In this document: positions 1-4,921 of the stretch, piece by piece
Layout of the letters: the number at the start of each line of letters is the position of its first letter
How positions within the stretch are numbered: position 1 is the first letter of the stretch
Assembly: GCA_016875975.1 (NCBI GenBank)
Contig: VGOF01000104.1
Location: 1-5,677, forward strand
Reading direction: 5' to 3'
DNA: 5,677 bases
Source of the DNA: Chloroflexota bacterium
GTDB taxonomy: Bacteria > Chloroflexota > Dehalococcoidia > GIF9 > UBA5629
Translations under genes and position numbers: made by a program
The notes under the pieces: model-generated
What the model was told of the DNA's origin: nothing
The model's input: only the letters and a program-made list of their open reading frames with translations
The model's database searches: none

Positions 1-319
1 TTCTTAGCTCGCCCAGGGTTAGTCCTTCTTCGATGATGAGCGACAGGCTCAAGTACAGGGGCTTGGCGCCGCTCATGGCAAGGTCGTTCACCGTGCCGCA
101 GACTGCCAGCTTGCCGATATCGCCACCGGGAAAGAAGATGGGGCTGACCACGTAGCTGTCGGTGGTGAAAGCCAGCTTGCCGCTGAGGTCGAAGACCGCC
201 GAATCATCCAGTTTAGCCAATAGGGGATTAGTCAGTGGCGGCAACAGGTTTTTCTCTATAAGTTCATGGCTCAGCCTGCTGCCGCTGCCATGCGCCAGCA
301 AAATAATATCGTCATCCAT
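1..319 (-). CDS. hypE: HypE, hydrogenase maturation carbamoyl dehydratase (N-terminal part, cut by window edge)
   Basis: The first 106 residues of HypE are visible, and the frame stays open to base 1. HypE is an AIR-synthase-like ATPase that dehydrates the carbamoyl group received from HypF on its C-terminal cysteine to a thiocyanate, the source of the CN ligands. Visible family segments are the N-terminal AHGSGSR (9-15), LDDSAVFDL (37-45), TTDSYVVSP (52-60), FFPGGDIGKLAVCGTVNDLAMSGAKP at 62-87, and IIEEG (95-99). The catalytic C-terminal cysteine lies outside the window. The start is ATG 319-317: an in-frame TGA lies only six codons upstream with no other start between, so the choice is forced. 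A GAGGGGG ribosome site lies 10 nt upstream inside a repeat. The gene follows hypD, as usual, but is separated from it by about 264 nt of repeats. Confidence 0.95.
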   Translation of the reverse strand, partial: MDDDIILLAHGSGSRLSHELIEKNLLPPLTNPLLAKLDDSAVFDLSGKLAFTTDSYVVSPIFFPGGDIGKLAVCGTVNDLAMSGAKPLYLSLSLIIEEGLTLGELR

Positions 320-325
320 AGTTAA

Positions 326-372
326 CCATCCCCCTCACTCTAACTCTCTCCCGCCAGGGGAGAGAACTAACA
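326..372. repeat. Short palindromic intergenic repeat (CCCTCACTCTAAC / GGGGAGAG type)
   Basis: The sequence shows an 8-bp perfect stem, TCTCTCCC at 345-352 pairing with GGGAGAGA at 358-365, around a 5-nt loop. It is preceded by CCCCCTCACTCTAAC. Similar CCCTCACCCTAACCCTCTCCC...GGGGAGAGGG repeats are, as I recall, dispersed in many bacterial genomes. In the minus-strand mRNA the hairpin would sit just before the hypE ribosome site. No U-tract follows, so it is not a typical terminator, but it could affect hypE translation or mRNA ends. Confidence 0.6.
330..336 (-). promoter_or_regulatory. Shine-Dalgarno site of hypE, contributed by a repeat
   Basis: GAGGGGG on the minus strand lies 10 nt before the hypE ATG. 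It forms the end of the CCCTCACTCTAAC palindromic repeat. An ATG at 329-327 directly abuts it but opens only the five-codon frame MVNYG, whose TGA overlaps the first codons of hypE. That ATG is too close to the site to be the intended start. Confidence 0.6.
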
Positions 373-373
373 G

Positions 374-560
374 GAAATTCTAAATTCTAAGCACGAAATC
401 CGAAACAATAGCAAAGTTCAAATGCTCCAAATTATGGTTTTGTCTTGATTACAGCGATGTTTTTTGATTACGGCGATAATCGCTGCTATCGGGTAATATC
501 GCTGCTATCATTATTATTTTGGTACTTTGAATTTGTTTAGCATTTCGATATTCGTATTTC
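374..560. repeat. Degenerate inverted-repeat element between hypD and hypE (MITE-like, no gene)
   Basis: This AT-rich, non-coding stretch separates hypD from hypE. Its ends are imperfect inverted repeats: the left end from 374 and the reverse complement of the right end from 560 share, in order, GAAAT, AACAA, TTCAAA and CCAAA. The centre holds two 19-bp direct steps followed by two inverted ones, so the whole is roughly symmetrical about position 478. No ORF or transposase lies inside. It may be a non-autonomous mobile element or a degenerate dispersed repeat. The copies elsewhere needed to set its ends cannot be seen here. Confidence 0.5.
447..509. repeat. 19-bp phased repeat core, two direct units then two inverted units
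   Basis: GATTACAGCGAT at 447-458 recurs as GATTACGGCGAT at 466-477, a 19-bp step. ATCGCTGCTATC occurs at 479-490 and again at 498-509, also a 19-bp step. The second motif matches the reverse complement of the first unit (ATCGCTGTAATC) at 10 of 12 positions. The layout is therefore A-A-A'-A', and it can fold into a long imperfect hairpin. No function can be assigned; an element core or a multi-site binding region are both possible. Confidence 0.6.
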
Positions 561-573
561 TGATTTGATTTCT

Positions 574-579
574 TCCTCC
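574..579 (-). other. Orphan Shine-Dalgarno-like GGAGGA after the hypD stop
   Basis: GGAGGA lies 4 nt after the hypD TGA on the minus strand but no start codon follows at usable distance; the sequence runs into the inverted-repeat element instead. In uninterrupted hypDE pairs, hypE starts right behind hypD, so this may be the former hypE ribosome site cut off by the insertion. That history is inferred. Confidence 0.4.
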
Positions 580-583
580 GGTA

Positions 584-1669
584 TCAATCTGCTCCATAGG
601 CATAATAGGCGGCGCAGGCGCCTTCCGAGGACACCATACAAGGCCCCACAGGATGCTCGGGGAAACAGACTTTGCGGAACAACTTACAATCCATAGGCGT
701 CTTTACGCCGCGGAGGATGGCACCGCAGATACAGCCTTTGGCTTCCTTCACCCGCTCCAGTTTAAGGGTGAAAGCCTTTTCGGCATCGAAATGCTCATAT
801 TCTTTTCTCAGCTTCAGCCCGCTGGCTGGAATTATGCCAATGCCCCGCCAATCGGCTCCAGCCACTTCGAAAGCCTTGTCCATCATCTCCAGTGCTTTCA
901 GGTTGCCCTCGGGCTTGACGCCCCGACGGTAGGCAATCTCAACCTGTGGCTTACTTGACTCGATTTGTTCCACCAGCATAGCCACCGATAGTAAGATATC
1001 CAGAGGCTCAAAACCGGAGACTACGCAGCCAACGCCGTAATCTCGGGGGATGAACTGGTAGGGATGAGTCCCGATAACAGCGCTGACATGTCCCGGGCAG
1101 ACGATGCCGTCCAGCTTGATTTCGCCCAGGTTTAACAGGGCTTTCATCACCGGCGGACACAGCTTCAGCAGACAAAGGACGTAGAAGTTGCGGATGTTTT
1201 CGCTTTTCGCTTGCAGCACCGAGGCGGCCACGGTGGGGGAGGTGGTCTCAAAGCCAATGCCGACGAAGATGACTGACTTGCCCGGGTTTTCCCGAGAGAT
1301 TTGGAGGGCGTCCTGGGTGGAATAGACGATGCGGATATCAGCTCCTTCTGCTCTGGCCTTTTGCAGGCTAGAATAGCTGCCGGGCACCTTCATCATATCG
1401 CCAAAGGTGGTGATGATAACATCGGGCAGTCGGGACAGCGCAATGGCTTTATCAATGTCCGAATTGGCGGTAACGCACACCGGGCAGCCCGGGCCGGAGA
1501 GCATTTCCACGGTAGGAGGCAAAAGCTGGCGGATGCCGTTCCGCATGATGGCTACGGTATGCCCGCCGCAAAACTCCATCAGCCTGACATGCCTGGTGGA
1601 TAAACGCTCTATTCTTTTGACCAGCTTCTCTGCTAATGCAGGGTCACGGTATTCGTCGATGAATTTCAC
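584..1669 (-). CDS. hypD: HypD, [4Fe-4S] hydrogenase maturation protein
   Basis: HypD is the cytoplasmic Fe-S scaffold that, together with HypC, carries the iron on which the CN and CO ligands are assembled. At 361 residues it is of normal family length. Conserved segments are FCGGHT with Cys34 (33-38), SGPGCPVCVT with Cys62 and Cys65 (58-67), GFETTSP (139-145) and CPGHVSAVIG (191-200). The C-terminal cluster ligands Cys313, Cys328, Cys335 and Cys352 show the C-x14-C-x6-C-x16-C spacing of the family. The start is GTG 1669-1667. The TGA of the upstream lipoprotein gene is in the same frame only one codon (TCA) before it, so no longer protein is possible without readthrough. The ribosome site is weak (AAGGG), which suggests translational coupling to the lipoprotein gene 3 nt upstream. 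All catalytic residues are present, so the gene looks functional. Confidence 0.97.
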   Translation of the reverse strand: MKFIDEYRDPALAEKLVKRIERLSTRHVRLMEFCGGHTVAIMRNGIRQLLPPTVEMLSGPGCPVCVTANSDIDKAIALSRLPDVIITTFGDMMKVPGSYSSLQKARAEGADIRIVYSTQDALQISRENPGKSVIFVGIGFETTSPTVAASVLQAKSENIRNFYVLCLLKLCPPVMKALLNLGEIKLDGIVCPGHVSAVIGTHPYQFIPRDYGVGCVVSGFEPLDILLSVAMLVEQIESSKPQVEIAYRRGVKPEGNLKALEMMDKAFEVAGADWRGIGIIPASGLKLRKEYEHFDAEKAFTLKLERVKEAKGCICGAILRGVKTPMDCKLFRKVCFPEHPVGPCMVSSEGACAAYYAYGAD

Positions 1670-1672
1670 TGA

Positions 1673-3070
1673 TCAATAGCCCTTGAATATTCTTGTTTGA
1701 GGTATATCATAGAGCTCATATCCCTCATAGGAATACTTGTGCCGGTTATCGATGTCCAAAGCCACGTCTTTGATTGTAGGGAATGGACCTCTTCTTATGC
1801 CATTATCAATAGTGTAAAACTCATTATCAGAGTTATACAGACATACAGCATGTGTTTTAGTAAGACGCGTGCTAAATTCTCCAGCTATAAGCATCTTGCA
1901 ATCATACCCAGCTTTGTTCAGGATATATGCTGCAAACACTGCCATATCACTACATTGACCCTTCTTTCTGTTAAAGGTCCCAAGAGGAGTCTGCGAATGA
2001 CCACGAAATTCCCCAGAATGCGTAATATTGTCACGCATGTATAGACTAACTAATAATGGCGAATTCAACCTATCCACTACCTGGTCAAAGTTCTCCCATT
2101 TTTCTGAAGCATAATTATTTGATATGGTTGTTTTCTTCCATGCTTCATTTATCAAATTAGTCAAGGAATAGTTGCTTAGCAGATTTGACCCATAGAATTC
2201 TCCGTCATAGGCTATCCACAACAAGGCTTCCAAAGGCGTGCAATACTTTCTCTCGTCCCTCATCCCTTCGGCCAGCATTGCTTCAAAAGCTGGCTTATTC
2301 TTCGGGTCTGAAGCTAACAACGCTATGTCCTCAAGTGCTTCCTCGTCTTTGTTGTCTATCTCTTGTAGATCGGGTAATTTGAGGAGTTCTTGGTAAAGCT
2401 TGTGATCAATGGTTTTTAACTCTGCCATAGGATTGTCAGACCTTGTTACCATGAAAGTAACATGCAAATTAGCTACATCTATGGTGTATCTACCGGCCTT
2501 ATCAGTAGAAAACGAAATGATGACCTTCTCACTGGCTCCAGGGGTTACCTTTATTTTCCTTTCTTCTATGGTTTGTTCGTTGAAAAGCAGTTTTACTGAA
2601 CAAGAGTCTTCGACGTCTCCAAAGTTGCTCAAATCGGCGGTAATTGTTACGTTCTGCCGCAGCTTAGGATATGTTGGCAGTACGAGAAGATTATCTGCCA
2701 CAAAATCAGCGGGTTTAAGTACATGGAGGTATTCAGACAAGTCATCGACCTGAATACTGTATCTACCTGGTATATCCTTAACCAGTTCAAAGGTGAATAT
2801 CTTGGCTTCCTTTGGCCCTAACGTGATTACTCGTGTCTGTACTTTAACCGCGTTTACTCGCAGTTCTACTTCATAATTGCCCTCAACGCCGCCTACGTTT
2901 TCCACTTCGACATTTACGATTACCGGTTCCCCAGGCATCACCTCAGATGGAAGGACTTGCAGGGAGACGACTTCGAACGCTGCTGGGGCTGGCTTGGCAC
3001 AGGCCGCTAAAAGGCTTGTCATTATGAGAACACCTAGCAACAGAATCGAGTAGCATTTTCCTCTTCTCAT
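1673..3070 (-). CDS. Lipoprotein with two CARDB-like domains and a transglutaminase-like domain
   Basis: A 465-residue exported protein. The N-terminus has MRRGK, a hydrophobic segment (9-21) and the lipobox LAAC with Cys24, so it should be lipid-anchored outside the membrane. Two immunoglobulin-like CARDB-type modules follow, at about 35-116 and 124-208. They share the pattern 'V.V.V.N.G..E..Y.V.L..N' and end in PGRYSIQV and AGRYTIDV. A helical linker (215-345) leads to a transglutaminase-like domain with KKGQCSDMAVFAAYIL (369-384, Cys373), THAVCLY (406-412, His407) and YTIDNG (419-424, Asp422), a complete Cys-His-Asp triad. It may act as a cell-surface peptidase or crosslinker; the substrate is unknown. 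A strong AAAGGAGG site lies 5 nt before the ATG. The gene ends 3 nt before hypD, an unusual partner for a surface protein. Domain assignment is firm, function is not. Confidence 0.88.
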   Translation of the reverse strand: MRRGKCYSILLLGVLIMTSLLAACAKPAPAAFEVVSLQVLPSEVMPGEPVIVNVEVENVGGVEGNYEVELRVNAVKVQTRVITLGPKEAKIFTFELVKDIPGRYSIQVDDLSEYLHVLKPADFVADNLLVLPTYPKLRQNVTITADLSNFGDVEDSCSVKLLFNEQTIEERKIKVTPGASEKVIISFSTDKAGRYTIDVANLHVTFMVTRSDNPMAELKTIDHKLYQELLKLPDLQEIDNKDEEALEDIALLASDPKNKPAFEAMLAEGMRDERKYCTPLEALLWIAYDGEFYGSNLLSNYSLTNLINEAWKKTTISNNYASEKWENFDQVVDRLNSPLLVSLYMRDNITHSGEFRGHSQTPLGTFNRKKGQCSDMAVFAAYILNKAGYDCKMLIAGEFSTRLTKTHAVCLYNSDNEFYTIDNGIRRGPFPTIKDVALDIDNRHKYSYEGYELYDIPQTRIFKGY

Positions 3071-3075
3071 ATCTG

Positions 3076-3083
3076 CCTCCTTT
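3076..3083 (-). promoter_or_regulatory. Strong Shine-Dalgarno of the transglutaminase-like lipoprotein gene
   Basis: AAAGGAGG with a 5-nt spacer to ATG 3070-3068. It confirms the start and is stronger than the ribosome sites of the neighbouring hyp genes. Ribosomes finishing this gene could feed hypD. Confidence 0.75.
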
Positions 3084-3100
3084 TGCTTTATGTTTAAGTT

Positions 3101-3266
3101 GCCATTGCGGGTCCTTCGGCTTCCGTCATTCTGAGCGAAGCGAAGAATCTCCTCATTCTCTCGCCACTGAGATTCTTCAGTCGTCCCGACAAAGCCGGGA
3201 CTCCTTCAGAATGACAGAGAGAGCAGAGATCGCCACGTCCCGATAAGTCGGGGCTCGCAATGACAG
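3101..3266. repeat. Nested dispersed repeat (GTCATTGCGAG outside, GTCATTCTGAG inside)
   Basis: The inner palindrome runs from GTCATTCTGAGCGAAGCGAAG at 3125 to CTTCAGAATGAC ending at 3215. Inside it, GAATCTC (3145-3151) is matched by GAGATTC (3170-3176), and a hairpin pairs GTCCCG (3183-3188) with CGGGAC (3196-3201). An outer pair encloses it: GCCATTGCGGG at 3101-3111 and CTCGCAATGACAG ending at 3266. A second hairpin, CCCGA-TAAG-TCGGG, is at 3239-3252. This is a common family of dispersed repeats in environmental genomes (from memory), seemingly one type inserted within another. It lies between the two lipoprotein genes, codes for nothing, and has a relative at 5553-5652. Confidence 0.75.
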
Positions 3267-3362
3267 GGGTCCAGCAATGCCATTTTCAGACAGCCTCGAA
3301 AGGTGCTTTCTTGTCTGCCTTCCAAGTCAATATGCGGGTTTGCCACTAACGTGCTGAGCCTT
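3267..3362. other. Gene-free spacer after the first lipoprotein gene, nothing recognised
   Basis: Together with the repeat at 3101-3266 this makes a 292-nt gap between the two lipoprotein genes. It holds only a small GAAAG-CAC-CTTTC type dyad near 3300-3312 and no U-tract, so I see no convincing terminator or promoter here. Confidence 0.4.
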
Positions 3363-4127
3363 TTAGTAAACCTTGGTGTTATTGACGCTTTGGTCGGCGC
3401 CGATGCCCACTGCGTAGTCTTCCCAACCGGCTATTTGTGCCAGATTGCTCCGGGCATACTGCAGGTTTCGTATCACCTCGTCAAGCAAGTCCTTGTATTC
3501 GTTCGACTTGCTCTGTAACTTGGGTTGATACTGCCTCCTGACCTTGTCGTCCGATTTCTCGAAGCTCTCGTTCAGTTCCTTGAATGTCTCCTCGGCCGTG
3601 TGTACGTATTTTAGGGCCAGAGTCTCCGCCCCCATGAGGGTTGATTCCAACTGGTGGCACTGTTCCTGCCATTGGGCAACCTCAGGGTTCTCCGCTGCCG
3701 CAGCCGGAGTTACATTATCGGTGTTCGGCCTTTGCGTTCGTATTTTCACCGCCATTTCCAGGCACTTGTCGCAGTATATCTTCAGTGGCTTTGCTGATTC
3801 GGCCCGTGGCATCATGTCCACCAGCGGCGTCCACATGTTGGTATCGTCGTTGACCGCCTTTCCCTTGGTGATGACACATGCGCCCAGGACACATAGCCCT
3901 GAAGGAGGGCTTTCAATGCCGATGTCACTCAATTCTCCCCAGGAAAAGCTCTCAAGGTTTACCACGGCGGTGCGTGCCTTTCCTATGTAGACCTTCATCT
4001 CGCCATGTTTGCGCAAGAACTGGTCTTCACTCGCAGGTCTCGAAGCGGGTTGCGTGCAAGCCATCAGGCTGCCCAGCAACAACATTCCAGCCATCAGGGC
4101 TGAAAACCATAAGCGTATCTGTTTCAT
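3363..4127 (-). CDS. Unrecognised cysteine-bearing lipoprotein
   Basis: A 254-residue protein that I do not recognise. It begins MKQIR, then has a hydrophobic signal segment (6-22) and the lipobox LMAC with Cys24, so it is predicted to be exported and lipid-anchored. A middle region contains C-x4-C (Cys79, Cys84) and C-x2-C (CDKC, Cys119 and Cys122), plus a lone Cys157. These could be disulfide pairs or a metal site. An alanine/proline-rich break (139-146) leads to a charged, helix-prone region (150-230) with coiled-coil character. The ATG 4127-4125 has an AGGA site (GAGGAAAAT) just upstream and lies 12 nt after the hypC stop, so it is very probably in the hyp transcript. Membership in hydrogenase maturation is doubtful, since the protein would be outside the cytoplasm. 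It may instead be cargo carried into the operon along with the next lipoprotein gene. Confidence 0.8.
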   Translation of the reverse strand: MKQIRLWFSALMAGMLLLGSLMACTQPASRPASEDQFLRKHGEMKVYIGKARTAVVNLESFSWGELSDIGIESPPSGLCVLGACVITKGKAVNDDTNMWTPLVDMMPRAESAKPLKIYCDKCLEMAVKIRTQRPNTDNVTPAAAAENPEVAQWQEQCHQLESTLMGAETLALKYVHTAEETFKELNESFEKSDDKVRRQYQPKLQSKSNEYKDLLDEVIRNLQYARSNLAQIAGWEDYAVGIGADQSVNNTKVY

Positions 4128-4139
4128 ATTTTCCTCGTG

Positions 4140-4382
4140 CTAGGCTTTGCCCGCTTCGGCAGCATCGCCCAGACTTATCATCTCGGTCAGCAGTCTCAGG
4201 GTCTCCTGCGCTTCTGCCTGGTCGATGACGCTTATGGCGTAGCCTGTATGCAGCAGCACGTAGTCGCCGACCCTGGCATCAGGTGTGAGCGTAATGCTCA
4301 CCTTGCGCTTCACACCGCCGATATCCACCTCAGCTTCATTTCCTTCCACTGAGACCACTTGTACTGGGACCGCTAGACACAT
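4140..4382 (-). CDS. hypC: HypC, hydrogenase maturation chaperone
   Basis: An 80-residue HypC/HupF protein, of normal length. HypC binds HypD to carry the Fe(CN)2CO unit and then delivers it to the hydrogenase large-subunit precursor. The sequence starts MCLAVPVQV, giving the essential Cys2 exposed after methionine removal. The oligonucleotide-binding-like barrel follows, with VGDYVLLHTGYAI (38-50, His45) and a C-terminal helix containing EAQETLRLL (57-65). The start is fixed by the MCLAVP motif. Its ribosome site, a GGGGG run at 4389-4393, is imperfect. The gene begins 12 nt after the end of the broken toxin gene and is followed after 12 nt by a lipoprotein gene in place of the usual hypD. 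Confidence 0.96.
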   Translation of the reverse strand: MCLAVPVQVVSVEGNEAEVDIGGVKRKVSITLTPDARVGDYVLLHTGYAISVIDQAEAQETLRLLTEMISLGDAAEAGKA

Positions 4383-4394
4383 GGATATCCCCCG

Positions 4395-4649
4395 CTATCT
4401 GTAAGACTCACGTCGATGCCTCACTCGCATAATCCTGACCACATTTGCCTTGTCATCAACCTAATAGATTATTCGGTAATTGCCGACTCGAAGACGCCAA
4501 TCGTTCTGTGAGCCGGTGATTTTCCGACAGCCGCTGGGCCTGGGATTTTGATGCAATTCAGCAATATGGGAGATAACCCGCCTAAAATTCTCGCTGGATA
4601 GCCGTTTAAGGTCTTGCTCTGCGGCTCGTTCTAGGTAGACTTCATGCAC
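4395..4649 (-). pseudogene. RelE/ParE-family toxin interrupted by one amber codon
   Basis: The frame starts with GTG 4649-4647, overlapping the antitoxin gene by 8 bp. It encodes a RelE-type mRNA-interferase-like protein: MHEVYLERAAEQDLKRL, NPRPSGCRKITG (35-46) and DWRLRVGNYRIIY (50-62). TAG at 4463-4461 then interrupts it. Reading on in the same frame gives VDDKANVVRIMRVRHRRESYR and then TAG at 4397-4395. This is exactly the family's C-terminal end, which holds catalytic or RNA-contacting basic and tyrosine residues. The intact protein would be 84 residues, the usual size; the truncated one is 62 and probably inactive. The tail shows no frameshift or other damage, so the mutation is either recent, suppressed in the cell, or an assembly error. 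A single base change from CAG, GAG or AAG would account for it. Confidence 0.85.
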
Positions 4650-4845
4650 CTGGAGTATACTCGCTAAGAAAGTCTTCGAGCTTCTTAAACGTGAGCGTCT
4701 TCCTCCGCATTTCCTCCAGTATACTCAGGTCTTCTGCATCTTCCAAGCGTTCTAGTATTTCCTGATATTCATCTATGTCAATGATGACCGCTGCCGGTTT
4801 TCCGTCCCGGAGGACAACCTCAGGGCTCTTCCGTTTGGCCTTCAT
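4642..4845 (-). CDS. YefM/Phd-type antitoxin
   Basis: A 67-residue cytoplasmic antitoxin that should neutralise the adjacent RelE-type toxin and repress their shared promoter. The N-terminal part, SPEVVLRDGKPAAVIIDIDEYQEIL (7-31), has the Phd/YefM-like pattern of a short beta hairpin followed by 'DxxEY' and a helix. The acidic remainder (LERLEDAEDLSILEEMRRK) and a C-terminal tail with LEDFLSEY would wrap the toxin. ATG 4845-4843 is preceded by GAGAGG about 10 nt upstream. The stop overlaps the toxin start by 8 bp, the usual arrangement for such pairs. The antitoxin looks intact although the toxin is interrupted. The exact subfamily (Phd/YefM versus RelB) is less certain than its antitoxin role. 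Confidence 0.82.
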   Translation of the reverse strand: MKAKRKSPEVVLRDGKPAAVIIDIDEYQEILERLEDAEDLSILEEMRRKTLTFKKLEDFLSEYTPGA

Positions 4846-4861
4846 GATTTGTTTTCCTCTC

Positions 4862-4897
4862 GGCTACAAGTATAGCCCAAATGATAGGCCCCTACAA
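4862..4897 (-). promoter_or_regulatory. Candidate promoter with overlapping palindromic operator for the toxin-antitoxin pair
   Basis: On the minus strand, a -10 like TATACT (4869-4874, 5 of 6 to TATAAT) lies 17 nt after a poor -35, TTGTAG (4892-4897). The -10 is inside the imperfect palindrome GGCTATACTTGTAGCC (4862-4877, arms GGCTA/TAGCC), a suitable place for autorepression by the antitoxin. It would also provide an internal promoter for hypC and genes further downstream. This is a pattern call only. Confidence 0.35.
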
Positions 4898-4921
4898 ACA
4901 GCACGGGATATCGAAGGAGGT

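Noticed and set aside
312..329. Five-codon leader frame (MVNYG) overlapping the hypE start
   Set aside because: Its ATG directly abuts the GAGGGGG site, too close for good initiation, and it lies in a repeat. Most likely chance.
345..365. Hairpin before hypE as a rho-independent terminator
   Set aside because: The stem is good but neither strand shows a following T-tract, and it matches a dispersed repeat pattern.
447..509. CRISPR array
   Set aside because: There are only two direct and two inverted 12-bp units with 7-bp gaps. The units are far too short for repeats and spacers, and no cas genes are present.
3267..3362. Terminator or small RNA in the spacer after the cysteine-bearing lipoprotein gene
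   Set aside because: There is only a 5-bp dyad without a T-run, and no promoter pattern that stands out.
3481..3672. Minus-strand 63-codon frame inside the cysteine-bearing lipoprotein gene
   Set aside because: It is an out-of-frame shadow of the 3363-4127 gene, which has a signal peptide and ribosome site.
162..4352. Plus-strand open frames such as 162-383, 653-958, 1301-1603, 1697-2044, 2409-2753 and 3544-3990
   Set aside because: Each lies opposite a well-supported minus-strand gene, has low-complexity or unrecognisable translation, and lacks a convincing ribosome site.
4913..4920. Plus-strand GAAGGAGG ribosome-site-like sequence next to the hypF end
   Set aside because: No plus-strand start codon with a plausible gene follows; the bases ahead are the end of hypF on the other strand.
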